From contig PDSZ01000041.1 in assembly GCA_002748705.1 (NCBI GenBank), positions 1 to 64,000 of the forward strand: 64,000 nucleotides of DNA, written 5' to 3'. Positions 32,803 to 42,023 of the stretch are shown here, piece after piece. The notes under the pieces were generated by a model. That model was not told the DNA's origin. It saw nothing but the letters and a program-made list of their open reading frames with translations, and did no database searches. This stretch comes from Candidatus Fermentibacterota bacterium. Its GTDB lineage: Bacteria > Fermentibacterota > Fermentibacteria > Fermentibacterales > Fermentibacteraceae. A program made the translations under genes and the position numbers. Positions within the stretch are counted from its first letter, which is position 1. Each line of letters opens with the position of its first letter.

Positions 32803-35651
32803 TAGAGTCCTCCATTAATGATTTCAGTTATTTCTGCTCTTTTCATTACATCACTGTTACCCATTATGCACTGCTGCATCGTGTGTTCTGAAGACGCAAT
32901 CCAATCTGCGAAACACTCTATCTGCTCCCTGTTCACACCGAGCAGACCATGCAGCACTTCTTCTGCCAGTTTACGGTCAAGGCCGCTGAAGTGTCGTAGA
33001 ATGGCCATTCCATTGGCTCCTGCAGGTCTTAGAGGGGGATCAAGCCCCTTCAGACTGGCTTTTATGGAATCATTTATGCTCTGTCTGCGCAGGTCAAGTC
33101 GAGTTGCGCAGTCTTTCACAGTGTTACGGAAGCATCTGAGGGTTTCAGCAGGGGCAGGGTCTCTGTAGGAAGAGAAGGTTAACGCTCCCCCTGACATGGA
33201 AGCTCCTGCTCCGTATGCGCCGTTTTTCGAGCGGATTTCATCCCAGAGATACCCTTCTGAGAGCATTCTGACTGCAACAATTCCAGGAAGAGCCAGATGA
33301 TGTTTAAGTGGAAGACCTGTCATGGCAGCAGCGGCAAATGATGTGTCTGCCTGTATCATAATACCCTGTTTACTAATGTATGAAGGCTGCATGTCCGGTA
33401 CGGTTTTCGCCGGCAGTACCGCAGCGTTTTTCTCAAGCCAGCTGAAGAGCATATCAATGTGCCTGTTCTGCCCTGTCCACGCAAGGGTTCTGGGAGCTCT
33501 TTCCCTGATGTAGGCAGCTATTTGAATAAAGGCCTCAATCTCCTTCTCAGGTTCAGGATTTGCAAACCGTTTAACAGCTGGAATTCCCGAGAAGAGTTCA
33601 GAGAGCATGTGGCCTGCTGTAAGACCTGCTCTGACCCTCAGTGAGGCAAAGGCGTCACCTCCGGGAATCAGAGAGCTTCTTAACCGTTCTTCAGTTTCCC
33701 TGAGAATGGAGGATATCCGTTCTGTATTCCTTAGATTCCCGTTGAAGAGCCTGAGTTTCATCAGTTCCAGCATCCTGCTCAGGTGACTCTCAAGGCAGTA
33801 ACCTGAGATCTTCAGCAGAGGAAGGCATTTGTCTGTGGAATGGTATGATGATGTTACAGAGTTTACAGAAGCACTTAAGCCGCTTGAGTATTTAAGTTCA
33901 AGGTCTGCCATCTCCAGGTGTGACAGATTCCCTGCGCCTGTTCTGGTCAGTACGGCGGTGAAGAGGGGAAGATAGGGAAAGAGGTTCGCATTCAGGCCGC
34001 TCAGGTCCATGCACAGGTCTACATAGACAAGGCCTGTGGTGCTCATTTCCGTATTCAGAAGCATTCCGTCAGGTGTTTTTGTGCTTTTGTGAAAGAGCTT
34101 GGGAGCAGATACCTCAATCTCTGAAAGACTGAGCCTTGGAACAGCGGCCAGAGCTTCAGGAGCGTCCGGTGCATCAAGCATTTCCTCAAGCTTTTCTTCC
34201 TCTCTTGCCAGCTCTTCAAGCTGTTCAGCGGAGAGACTGTTTTTGCAGGCAGTCATCCTCTTCTGTGCATCTCTTTCTTCTCTGGCCTGCATCTTACTGT
34301 CCGGCTTGAAGATGATGTCAGCACGGTGAGGGTTCTTCACAAGCCATTTACTTATCATTCCAGATAGAAAATCTTCTGAGAGGTTTTCTCTCAGCTCTGC
34401 CATTAGAGCATTCAGGTCAAGGGCCCTCATGATGGATTGCCGGTGGGCCCAGGCTGAGTTCACAAGGCTCATTAATGCGAAAGGCCATCCTGAGCCTGAA
34501 TACCTGAGAAGAAGCTCCTTTCTGTGCAGCATTCCCTGAACCAGTTTCCAGTCAGGGCCTTTTTCTGCAAGCTCCCTGAGGGTGGTATGAATCAGATCAA
34601 GAACCTTTTCGGCATCTGTTCTTTTAACGCCTTTAAGGCCTATAACAAAAGTTCTCTGCAGAGAATCCGCGTCGTATCCGCAGGAAGAGAGGCCGGTACC
34701 GAGACCTGAGTCCAGCAGCGTTTTCTTCACAGGAGAGGAGTCCTCATCAAGAAGAACATCTTCCAGCAGGGAGAATGCAAGGCTTTCACATGGATTGCCT
34801 GCATCGTTAACCATCCATGCAGAGAGAACTGTGCAGCCACCGTTTTCCCCCTGTACCGGAATCTCCCTTTTTACAGGTTCAGAGAACTTTTTCTGTTTTT
34901 CTATTGTTACCTTAGCGGCGTTCTCTCCCTTTTCAGGAAGAAGCGTGTCCATTCTTTCAGCGAACTCCTGAAATGGAATTGATGTGAGGGCGAAGAGGCA
35001 TGAGTTGCCGGGATGGTAGTGATCTTTGTAGAACTTCCTGTATTCACCGAATGTGAGGGTTTCGATTGATGGAGGATCGCCTCCGGAGTCCTTTCCGTAT
35101 GGTGAGTCAGGGAAGAGTATTCTGGAAGTTTCCCGCTCCATGTAGCTGTCAGGGTCTGCATAGGCTCCCTTCATCTCATTGTACACCACTCCTGAACCTG
35201 TAAGTGTTCCATCATGGTTGATCTGAAGTCTGAAGCCCTCCTGAAGAAAGAACTCTTTTCTGAGAAGGGGGTGAAAAACAGCATCCATGTAAACATCAAC
35301 CAGGTTGAGAAAGTCTCTTCTATCGGTGCTTCCCACAGGATAGACTGTTCGGTCATCATAGGTCATTGCGTTTATGAATGTCGCCATACTGCTTCTTACC
35401 AGCTCCATGAACGGATCCTTTACAGGGTATTTTTTCGAGCCGCAGAGAACTGTGTGTTCAAGGATGTGGGGAGTTCCCCTGTTGTCCGCAGGAGGTGTTC
35501 TGAAGCATATGCTGAAGAAGTTTTCCCGCTCTTCCGGTGAATCGAGGTGCACCAGAACCGCGCCGGTGGCCTTGTGTTCCGCAAGAGTTACAGTGCTTCT
35601 GACTGCGTCAAGCTTTTTTCTGTTCAGTATTCTGAAAGGAGAGGAAGGCAT
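32802..35651 (-). CDS. M16C-family metalloprotease (PreP/presequence protease-like)
   Basis: 949 residues, matching full-length PreP. The inverted zinc motif HxxEH is in GTPHILEHTVLCGSKKYP, and the distal Glu in VYNEMKGAYADPDS. The N-terminal domain continues with FINAMTYDDRTVYPVGSTD and the homologous C-terminal half includes KNGAYGAGASMSGG with the substrate-binding R/Y-type loop. M16C enzymes enclose and degrade unfolded peptides. No signal peptide is evident, so it is likely cytoplasmic. It is followed by the coupled DUF4190 gene. Confidence 0.92.
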   Translation of the reverse strand: MPSSPFRILNRKKLDAVRSTVTLAEHKATGAVLVHLDSPEERENFFSICFRTPPADNRGTPHILEHTVLCGSKKYPVKDPFMELVRSSMATFINAMTYDDRTVYPVGSTDRRDFLNLVDVYMDAVFHPLLRKEFFLQEGFRLQINHDGTLTGSGVVYNEMKGAYADPDSYMERETSRILFPDSPYGKDSGGDPPSIETLTFGEYRKFYKDHYHPGNSCLFALTSIPFQEFAERMDTLLPEKGENAAKVTIEKQKKFSEPVKREIPVQGENGGCTVLSAWMVNDAGNPCESLAFSLLEDVLLDEDSSPVKKTLLDSGLGTGLSSCGYDADSLQRTFVIGLKGVKRTDAEKVLDLIHTTLRELAEKGPDWKLVQGMLHRKELLLRYSGSGWPFALMSLVNSAWAHRQSIMRALDLNALMAELRENLSEDFLSGMISKWLVKNPHRADIIFKPDSKMQAREERDAQKRMTACKNSLSAEQLEELAREEEKLEEMLDAPDAPEALAAVPRLSLSEIEVSAPKLFHKSTKTPDGMLLNTEMSTTGLVYVDLCMDLSGLNANLFPYLPLFTAVLTRTGAGNLSHLEMADLELKYSSGLSASVNSVTSSYHSTDKCLPLLKISGYCLESHLSRMLELMKLRLFNGNLRNTERISSILRETEERLRSSLIPGGDAFASLRVRAGLTAGHMLSELFSGIPAVKRFANPEPEKEIEAFIQIAAYIRERAPRTLAWTGQNRHIDMLFSWLEKNAAVLPAKTVPDMQPSYISKQGIMIQADTSFAAAAMTGLPLKHHLALPGIVAVRMLSEGYLWDEIRSKNGAYGAGASMSGGALTFSSYRDPAPAETLRCFRNTVKDCATRLDLRRQSINDSIKASLKGLDPPLRPAGANGMAILRHFSGLDRKLAEEVLHGLLGVNREQIECFADWIASSEHTMQQCIMGNSDVMKRAEITEIINGGL

Positions 35652-35738
35652 TCTTTACTGCTTTCGCGGTCTGGCACTGCCGGTACCGTTTGTCTATGCT
35701 CGAAACCGGTTTACGGCATGCTGTCAGGAGGTATGAAT

Positions 35739-35924
35739 TTGGGCAGGAATATAGTGGTGGCAGCAGCAGGCAGAAAACCGGGCAAATCTCTTCTCTGTGA
35801 GGCTCTTGCTGGAACAATGCGTTCCGCAGGTTTGAAATGTGCCTGTTACAAGCTGAGGTCTGTTGCTGAAATGATACTTGAAGGGTTTTATTTTCTGGTG
35901 AAAGGAAGTCGGAAAAAGTTATGA
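35739..35924 (+). CDS. Short P-loop-containing ORF
   Basis: TTG 35739 lies 6 nt after a perfect AGGAGGT; the ATG at 35733 directly abuts it and is less likely. The 61 residues read GRNIVVAAAGRKPGKSLLCE, a Walker A motif (A-x4-GKS), then LAGTMRSAGLKCACYKLRSV, like the start of MobB-type or related P-loop NTPases, and end SVAEMILEGFYFLVKGSRKKL. It is too short for a complete NTPase, so it is a truncated gene or a small P-loop peptide. The end segment is duplicated 75 bp downstream. Confidence 0.45.
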   Translation: MGRNIVVAAAGRKPGKSLLCEALAGTMRSAGLKCACYKLRSVAEMILEGFYFLVKGSRKKL

Positions 35925-35972
35925 AGGAGATGGCACATGCAGGAAATAATACTTGAAGGGCTTTATTTTCTG
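35868..35972 (+). repeat. Pair of 30-bp near-identical direct repeats
   Basis: Copy 1 (35868-35897) and copy 2 (35943-35972) match at 28 of 30 positions and are 75 bp apart. Both fall in open reading frames and encode E-M/I-I-L-E-G-F/L-Y-F-L. The repeat links the P-loop ORF and the small ORF that follows it. Confidence 0.8.
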
Positions 35973-36041
35973 AAGAAAGCGATGTCTCAGGCGGTTTCTG
36001 AGGCGGTGAGCTGGATTTTCCTGCTGCTTCCGGTGCCCTGA
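35937..36041 (+). CDS. 34-codon small ORF with good ribosome site
   Basis: ATG 35937 has AAGGAG 7 nt upstream. The peptide begins MQEIILEGLYFLKKAMSQ and ends in AVSWIFLLLPVP: an amphipathic helix followed by a hydrophobic end, possibly membrane-associated. Its first residues repeat the end of the preceding ORF. No family is recognised. It could be a remnant of a duplicated longer gene or a real small protein. Confidence 0.4.
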   Translation: MQEIILEGLYFLKKAMSQAVSEAVSWIFLLLPVP

Positions 36042-36083
36042 AGGTATTGGAAGAATCAGTAACCAGATGCGGCGGATGACAGG

Positions 36084-37475
36084 TTACATCTGTCCGTAAA
36101 CAACTTCAAGTGAAATGCCTTCATCGTAACTGTCATTACCTTCCATATGTGCTGTGTTCCCTGTGGATGACAGGTATCCCCTGAGGAAAATGCCTGTTTT
36201 GCTGTAAGGATACCATCCCAGATCCAGGGAAAGCCTGTCTGTGGTCTCCACAACTCCTGAAGGGAAGCTGCCTCCTGCCTGTACTGAATCAGGCCACCCT
36301 TCATAAACATCTGCTTCCCCCTGCCTCGTTCTGCTTCCCCGAAGGGCGGCAGTAATGTTTTCCATACCGCACCATGAGAGTTCAGCAGTGAATCTGTCAG
36401 CATCAGGCCCCAGCTGGCATCCTATGATTCTGTCATCATGGAGGTAGTAGTTGACCTCTTTCCGCTGGCTGTAGACATACCTCTGAACCGCTGTATACTC
36501 CAGAACTCCTCCCAGCCCTGTTCCAGTGTGAAACAAGTCGCTTCCTGCGGTGAAGCCCAGCTTGTTCGGCACATCATTGACATTCTCATATTGAATATCG
36601 TCGATAAGAAACTCGCCGTAGAGGAGAATTCCCTTGAGCGGTCGCCAGCTGCAGTCAAGGCACATGAAAGCGTTGTCGTCCACCCTCTCATTCCACTGAA
36701 CAGGATACCAGGGTATCAGCGGATTTCCGTATGCCAGGTCTATGTTGCCTGCAGAGAAGAGGATTGATTCTGAAAGCCCTATTCTCAGGTTTTCAGAAGG
36801 CTTTATATCCAGACGGTGTGCAGAGAGCCATGTGGATGAATCTGAATCAATGGTTGCAGTGAAACCGGAGAAAGAAACCATCCTTCCAAGCTCAAGGTCA
36901 AGCTTCAGCATATCCATTGCCGGCGCCTTTCCTGATATGAGCAGCCCGGCAAATCTGCCAGGACCCCATCTGAGAGGTATTCTTCCCAGAGAGACAGTGA
37001 GCGGGCCTGTTACAGCAGCTGCGTATCCGTGATCCACATAGAGGTGTCTTCCGTGTTCAGTTCCAAAATGGTAAGGGGAATAGCCCTGCGGCGGTTCACC
37101 GTCGCTGCCTGTCCATAGAGAGAGCCGTTCACTGATGAAAAGCCAGCCCAGAGGGGTTGCCTGAATTGAGAAGGTGCCCCCTGCCCTGGTCTGGAACTCT
37201 TCGTTGTATTCCAGAGCTTCAGCAGCAAGAGACCAGTCAAAACCGATGATTCCCCCTTCAGGCACAATGCACTGTGCTTTGTTTTGCATAAGGTGCCAGA
37301 GCCATATTCCTGAAGTTTCCGGTTGCACAGCAATTTCGTGGGCTGAAGGCAGTACTCCGGGAAGAAGAGGTCCGAATGATTCCGAGTGGTACAGCCAGCT
37401 GTTCAGAGGGTCTTCCATATTAAGAGAACCGTAAGCTGTTACTGACAGTAATATTGCAAAACGCAGATACCTCAA
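36084..37475 (-). CDS. Wzi-like outer-membrane beta-barrel
   Basis: 463 residues from TTG 37475, overlapping the methyltransferase stop (TTGA) with GGGGA 6 nt upstream. A short signal (YLRFAILLSVTAYGS) precedes a series of alternating-hydrophobic strands. The region GPLTVSLGRIPLRWGPGRFAGLLISG and DMLKLDLELGRMVSFSGFTA (core features only) is characteristic of the capsule-assembly Wzi family (PF14052), and the C-terminus ends in aromatic strands (GISLEVVYGQM). It may hold capsule or exopolysaccharide at the surface, or act as a generic porin-like barrel. It ends the queA-tgt operon. Confidence 0.7.
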   Translation of the reverse strand: MRYLRFAILLSVTAYGSLNMEDPLNSWLYHSESFGPLLPGVLPSAHEIAVQPETSGIWLWHLMQNKAQCIVPEGGIIGFDWSLAAEALEYNEEFQTRAGGTFSIQATPLGWLFISERLSLWTGSDGEPPQGYSPYHFGTEHGRHLYVDHGYAAAVTGPLTVSLGRIPLRWGPGRFAGLLISGKAPAMDMLKLDLELGRMVSFSGFTATIDSDSSTWLSAHRLDIKPSENLRIGLSESILFSAGNIDLAYGNPLIPWYPVQWNERVDDNAFMCLDCSWRPLKGILLYGEFLIDDIQYENVNDVPNKLGFTAGSDLFHTGTGLGGVLEYTAVQRYVYSQRKEVNYYLHDDRIIGCQLGPDADRFTAELSWCGMENITAALRGSRTRQGEADVYEGWPDSVQAGGSFPSGVVETTDRLSLDLGWYPYSKTGIFLRGYLSSTGNTAHMEGNDSYDEGISLEVVYGQM

Positions 37476-38704
37476 CTGTCTCCCCTTTCAAGAAGAAATA
37501 CGGTTTCAACATGGTCGGTTCCTGGAAACATGTCCACCGGCTGAACCTTCTTGATGGTGTAACCGCCTTGTATAAATATGTTAATGTCCCTCACTGCAGA
37601 GAATGGATTGCAGCTCACATAAATCAGCTTTTCAGGAGCCAGCCTTCTTATCTGGCGGGAGATTCGTATACCCATTCCCGCCCTGGGAGGGTCTGTTACA
37701 ACAACATCAAAATGCTCTCTTTTTTGCAGGGCTTCAGAAAGAAAGCTTCTGTCTCTGGCTGCTGTAACTGTCAGATTCTTCTTTATAATGTCGTTTAGTT
37801 CGCCTGCTCTTCTACAGGCTGCTGAAGCCTTCCTGTTCATCTCAACAGAGTGTACTGTATATCCCCTGGCAGCCAGGGGCACACCGAAAGTTCCAGCTCC
37901 TCCGTAGAGATCGAGTATCCGTCCTTCTGCTGAAGGCACAATATCAAGAACAGTCTGAATAAGCAGTTCAGCCCCTGCACTGTTAACCTGAAAGAATCCT
38001 CCTGCTGGAACAGGAAAGGTGAAACCGCACAGCTTCTCAGTCATACCGCTGCCTGAGATTTTCTGCCATTCTCCTCCTCTGAGCAGGTGAACAGAAAGCC
38101 CTTCTTCTTCAGCCGTGTCAGGAGCTGTGCCTGTAAACTCAAGTGCCCTGCAGGAAGTATTGAGCGCCCCCCTTACGGAGACTCTGGTGGTTTCTGAAGG
38201 GAGTTCAGTATTCTTTATCAGTTCAAATGCCTTTTGGGTCTGCAGGTTCATCTGAGGACAGGAATCAACAGGGACAGGATCACCTCTGAATGCGTGGAGA
38301 TGCAGCCTTCCCTTGAACACATCGAATGTTATTTTGTTTCTGCAGCCTTTTCTGGCAGGAGAAGGAAGCACTGCCTGAGAAGGAGGGTGCTTAAGGTTTC
38401 TCATGGCCTTTTCAACCCATTTCCGCTTCCAGTAAAGCTCCCTGTGATAATCAAGGTGCTGCAGGGAGCAGCCTCCGCACCTTCCGAAATGACGGCAGAA
38501 GGGCTGGATTCTGTGGGAAGAGGGCTCTTCTATCGAGACAAGCTCCCCTTCAATAAAACTCTTCTTAACCTTGAGGGGGCGATAGAGTACCGTTTCGCCA
38601 GGGAGGGCATCTCTTATGAAAACAGCAGGGGAATCCGGTGGCCTTGCTATACCGCCGACCCTGTTCCCCAGCCATGTTACAGTGACCTTTTCAGCCAATG
38701 ACAA
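37472..38704 (-). CDS. Class I SAM-dependent RNA uracil C5-methyltransferase (RlmD/TrmA family)
   Basis: 410 residues from TTG 38704 with GGAG 8 nt upstream. The TRAM domain covers the first 60 residues (VTVTWLGNRVGGIARP, DALPGETVLYRPLKV); a 4Fe-4S-type Cys set is in CRHFGRCGGCSLQHLDYHRE; the SAM site is ILDLYGGAGTFGVPLAARG; catalytic motifs are VVVTDPPRAGM and LIYVSCNPFSAVRDI, whose Cys attacks uracil C6. It methylates U in 23S rRNA (as RlmD/RlmCD) or tRNA; the target is not decidable. A degenerate copy of its first 16 codons overlaps the end of tgt. Confidence 0.9.
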   Translation of the reverse strand: MSLAEKVTVTWLGNRVGGIARPPDSPAVFIRDALPGETVLYRPLKVKKSFIEGELVSIEEPSSHRIQPFCRHFGRCGGCSLQHLDYHRELYWKRKWVEKAMRNLKHPPSQAVLPSPARKGCRNKITFDVFKGRLHLHAFRGDPVPVDSCPQMNLQTQKAFELIKNTELPSETTRVSVRGALNTSCRALEFTGTAPDTAEEEGLSVHLLRGGEWQKISGSGMTEKLCGFTFPVPAGGFFQVNSAGAELLIQTVLDIVPSAEGRILDLYGGAGTFGVPLAARGYTVHSVEMNRKASAACRRAGELNDIIKKNLTVTAARDRSFLSEALQKREHFDVVVTDPPRAGMGIRISRQIRRLAPEKLIYVSCNPFSAVRDINIFIQGGYTIKKVQPVDMFPGTDHVETVFLLERGDS

Positions 38705-38774
38705 ACTTTATTCTCCTCACCGTCACCTGTTCCCAAGCCATTTTACAGTGGCCTTTTCAGCAATTGTCAAGTTT
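38661..38774 (-). repeat. 48-bp direct repeat: start of the methyltransferase gene duplicated at the end of tgt
   Basis: Segments 38661-38709 and 38727-38774 are about 85 percent identical, 66 bp apart. On the minus strand the second copy reads LTIAEKATVKWLGNR then TGA, against SLAEKVTVTWLGNR at the true gene start. The copy overlaps the last codons of tgt in another frame, so it is a decayed partial duplication. Confidence 0.75.
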
Positions 38775-39878
38775 GCCCATCTTTTTAAGCAGTTCCTGCG
38801 AAGTATTCTCAAATCTGTTTTTTCTTATGGCTTCTCTGAGTTGTTCTGTGAGCCTTGCAAAGTATCTGAGATTGTGAAGAGTGGCAAATATGGGAGCAAG
38901 CCATTCCTTTGCAACAAACAGGTGCCTCAGGTAGGCTCTGGTGTGATTTGTGCAGACGAAGCAGTCACAATCTTCCTGCACAGGTCTGAAATCGTTACGG
39001 TACTTTGCGTTCCTTATGTTGATCCGTCCTTCAGGAACGAAGAAACAGGCGCCTCTTGCGTTTCTTGTTGGAACCACACAGTCGAACATATCCACACCCA
39101 TTGCAACGAAATCAATCAGGTCTTCCGGTTTGCCTACACCCATTAGGTATCTTGGTCGGTTCTCAGGGAGAATGTCTATACAGCTCTTAACAGCCAGTTC
39201 CATCATCAGCCTTTCTTCACCCACTGCAACACCGCCGATGGCATATCCGTCAAAGTTCATCTCCACCAGTTCTCTGGCGCATTTCTCTCTCAGGTGCGGG
39301 AATCCGCCTCCCTGAACTATTCCGAACATCGCCTGACCATTTCCCGGGTAGAGTTTTCTGGCTCTTTCTGCCCATCTCAGGGTAAGGCCGACGGAATCTT
39401 CCGTAACCTTTTCGCCGCTCGGCTGTTCCAGACATTCGTCCAGAACCATCATCACATCACTGCCGAAGACCATCTGTGCCTCAATTACCTTTTCCGGTGT
39501 TAGTATGTGTCTGCTGCCGTCTATGTGCGACTGAAAATTGTACCCTTCTTCTGTGACTTTTCTCAGCGCAGAAAGGCTGAACAGCTGAAATCCTCCGCTG
39601 TCAGTAAGAATGTTCCTCTCCCAGTTCATGAAGGAGTGAAGCCCTCCTGCCTGTTCAAGCAGTTCCAGACCGGGCCTGAGATACAGATGGTAGGTATTGC
39701 CCAGTATTATGTTCCAGCCGTCTTCACGAAGGTCGGAGTTTCGTACTGTTTTTACTGTTGCCTGTGTTCCCACAGGCATGAATACAGGGGTTTCAACCTG
39801 GCCGTGACGAAGGTTGAGTGTTCCGGCCCTGGCCTTGCCGCTTTTGCAGCTAAGATTGAACGAGGGTGTCCGGTTCAC
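38757..39878 (-). CDS. tgt: tRNA-guanine transglycosylase
   Basis: 373 residues from GTG 39878, with GAGG 6 nt upstream and a 29-nt overlap with the previous gene. Features are FMPVGTQATVKTV, NTYHLYLRPGLELL, LTDSGGFQLFSL with the catalytic Asp, MFGIVQGGGFPHLRE, GGVAVGEE, PRYLMGVGKPEDL and DCVVPTRNARG with the second catalytic Asp. Zinc ligands are in CDCFVCTNHTRAYLRH. The enzyme exchanges G34 for preQ1 in tRNAs with GUN anticodons. Together with queA one gene away it forms the end of queuosine synthesis. Confidence 0.96.
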   Translation of the reverse strand: MNRTPSFNLSCKSGKARAGTLNLRHGQVETPVFMPVGTQATVKTVRNSDLREDGWNIILGNTYHLYLRPGLELLEQAGGLHSFMNWERNILTDSGGFQLFSLSALRKVTEEGYNFQSHIDGSRHILTPEKVIEAQMVFGSDVMMVLDECLEQPSGEKVTEDSVGLTLRWAERARKLYPGNGQAMFGIVQGGGFPHLREKCARELVEMNFDGYAIGGVAVGEERLMMELAVKSCIDILPENRPRYLMGVGKPEDLIDFVAMGVDMFDCVVPTRNARGACFFVPEGRINIRNAKYRNDFRPVQEDCDCFVCTNHTRAYLRHLFVAKEWLAPIFATLHNLRYFARLTEQLREAIRKNRFENTSQELLKKMGKLDNC

Positions 39879-40974
39879 TTACTGCCTCTTCCTCCGGTTC
39901 AGAGTTGTATTCTTCAGGTTCGACCTGGGGCTCTGCAGGTTCTTCCTGTATATCAGGAGGGGGTTCTGAAGCAGGTATTGTATCTGAAGGCAGAGTGTCA
40001 GTCTGAAGATCGGTTGAGGGGATGACGAGTGTGTCGGGTTCAGATACTGTCGCAGTATCAGCAGAGGCCACAAGGGAATCTGCTGCTGCCGCATTTGTGG
40101 AGTCGGAGGCAGATGAATCCTCCGCTGCAGGTTCTGTTTCAATGGTTACAACAGTTACCTCTTCCATTGCAAGAGTATCTTCTTCCGGTATCAGTTCCTC
40201 GAAACAGAACTCTTCAGGTTCTCCCAGAATAAGTATTGCGTGATCAGGGTCTATTTCTTCTATTATTTCCAGCTGATGAATCAGGTCATCTTCCATTCCG
40301 TTTCTGTAGAAAAGGCTTGCAAGCCTCACATGGTACTCCAGTTCTTCAGGATGGATGGTGGTCATTTCCAGGTAATGGGATAGCAGTTCCCTCTCGTGCT
40401 CGGGAAGAGAATATTCAGTTTCAGCTGCAGGAAGGTTAACCGCTTCAGGAACAGAATGCTTCATTATGAATACTGCCGCTGCAGCAGCGAGTGGAACTAT
40501 GATAAGAATACGAGACCTGTTTACAGCTGCTTTTCTTCGGGCCTCTATCTCCTTTTCCGGTCTGGGATCAAGCCTTCTGTCCACTACTGTCAGTTTCGTT
40601 CCTGAGAAAATTTCAGGCATCGACCTTTTTTCAAAGAGCAGAGGCAGACAGTTTATCATTAGAGCAGGAAACAGTATAGAGGTGAGAAGAATCCTGAAAA
40701 ATGTTCGTATTTTCGAGACTTTTCGCCTTCCATCTGAAGAGTACTGCCGAACTTCATAAGCCTGAAGAGGTCCGGTATGGCCTTTAAGCTCAATTCCTGC
40801 AAGCACCCATGCCGTTGTAATAAGTGCAGGCACCGTTCCCAGGTACCAGAGAACAGTGAACGGCATCAGTAAAGCCCCGCCAAGGGCTCCCCAGGCAATA
40901 ACGAACAATGATTCAGTAAGAGAAAGCCTGATCAGCTTACCGGGGTTCAATGGCTTTTGTGCTGTGTAGGGCAA
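39850..40974 (-). CDS. RDD-like membrane protein with acidic, Pro/Thr-rich exported tail
   Basis: 374 residues. The N-terminal 150 residues hold about three hydrophobic helices with Arg/Asp pairs, and RRKVSKIRTFFRILLTSILF then SMPEIFSGTKLTVVDRRLD are reminiscent of RDD-family proteins. Another helix (ILIIVPLAAAAAVFIM) follows, then a TPR-like segment (ERELLSHYLEMTTIHPEELEYH, LIHQLEIIEEIDPDHAIL) and about 130 residues of low-complexity D/E/P/S/T with DTL repeats. Function unknown. It sits between queA and tgt and overlaps tgt by 29 nt. The tail resembles that of 17650-18591. Confidence 0.6.
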   Translation of the reverse strand: MPYTAQKPLNPGKLIRLSLTESLFVIAWGALGGALLMPFTVLWYLGTVPALITTAWVLAGIELKGHTGPLQAYEVRQYSSDGRRKVSKIRTFFRILLTSILFPALMINCLPLLFEKRSMPEIFSGTKLTVVDRRLDPRPEKEIEARRKAAVNRSRILIIVPLAAAAAVFIMKHSVPEAVNLPAAETEYSLPEHERELLSHYLEMTTIHPEELEYHVRLASLFYRNGMEDDLIHQLEIIEEIDPDHAILILGEPEEFCFEELIPEEDTLAMEEVTVVTIETEPAAEDSSASDSTNAAAADSLVASADTATVSEPDTLVIPSTDLQTDTLPSDTIPASEPPPDIQEEPAEPQVEPEEYNSEPEEEAVSEPDTLVQS

Positions 40975-40983
40975 AGCTACTCC

Positions 40984-42009
40984 TCAGAGAATCAGCATGG
41001 CGTCGCCATAACTGTAGAATTTGTATTTGTTCCGCACGGCTCTGGCATATGCTTCCATTATAAGATCCAGGCCGGCAAAACTTCCCACCAGGGATATAAG
41101 TGAACTGCCTGGGAGATGAAAGTTGGTCAGCAGAATATCCACATTCTTAAACATCCACGGAGGATAGATGAATATATCTGTTCTTCCGGCAAGTTTTTCC
41201 GGAGGGTCCAGGTTAACAGATTCAAGTGTTCTTGCAACAGTTGTTCCCACTGCTGCTATTCTGCCCCCTGCTTTTCTTGCGTCTGAGATTTTTTTCGCTG
41301 TTTCTTTGCTTACAGAGTACCGCTCCTCTTCCATCCGGTTTTCCTCAAGAATGTCTTCACGGAGTGGCTGAAAGGTTCCGGGACCTACATGAAGGGTTAT
41401 ATATTCAACTTGTGTGCCCCGGCTTCTCAAATCACTCAGCATTCTTTCAGTGAAGTGCAGCCCTGCCGTAGGCGCAGCAACCGCTCCCTCAGAAGAGGCG
41501 AAGACCGTCTGATATCTCTGTTCATCAGCCTTCATTACAGGTCTCTTTATGTAGGGGGGAAGCGGTACCGATCCAAGGGCGTTCAGCAGCTCTTCCGTGT
41601 TCTCATCTGATGTGAAGGAGACCATTGCTCTTCCTTCGCCCAATTCTTTCAGAACAGTGGCAGACAGTCTTTGGGAAAAACAAAACGAGTTTCCTTTTCG
41701 GCACCGTTTTCCAGGCCTGATCATTACCTTCCATGTGTTTTCTTTAGTTTTTTCCAGCAAAAGCAGTTCAACTGCTCCGCCGGTGGAGGCTCGTGTACCC
41801 TTGAGACGGGCGTTGATAACTCTGGTGTTGTTCAGTACCAGTATGTCCGAGGGGGTTAGGTATTCAGAAAAACTGCCGAAGTCAGTTTCAGTTATGCTCT
41901 GGTCTGAGCGGTTCACTACCATAAGCCGGCATGTTCCTCTTTTTTTCGGCGGATACTGGGCTATCAGCTCCTCAGGCAGATCATAAAGCAGGTCTGATTT
42001 TTTCAGCAT
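40984..42009 (-). CDS. queA: S-adenosylmethionine:tRNA ribosyltransferase-isomerase
   Basis: ATG 42009 gives 341 residues and the standard N-terminus KSDLLYDLPEELIAQYPPKK. Further motifs: DILVLNNTRVINARLKG, GAVELLLLEK, GAVAAPTAGLHFTE, VEYITLHVGPGTFQPLR, VGTTVARTLES and LLTNFHLPGSSLISLVGSFAG. It transfers the ribosyl part of SAM to preQ1-tRNA, giving epoxyqueuosine. GGAG lies 9 nt upstream. A longer frame from 42120 overlaps the sensor kinase gene and is not used. tgt follows after one gene. Confidence 0.96.
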   Translation of the reverse strand: MLKKSDLLYDLPEELIAQYPPKKRGTCRLMVVNRSDQSITETDFGSFSEYLTPSDILVLNNTRVINARLKGTRASTGGAVELLLLEKTKENTWKVMIRPGKRCRKGNSFCFSQRLSATVLKELGEGRAMVSFTSDENTEELLNALGSVPLPPYIKRPVMKADEQRYQTVFASSEGAVAAPTAGLHFTERMLSDLRSRGTQVEYITLHVGPGTFQPLREDILEENRMEEERYSVSKETAKKISDARKAGGRIAAVGTTVARTLESVNLDPPEKLAGRTDIFIYPPWMFKNVDILLTNFHLPGSSLISLVGSFAGLDLIMEAYARAVRNKYKFYSYGDAMLIL

Positions 42010-42023
42010 TCTATCATTCTCCG

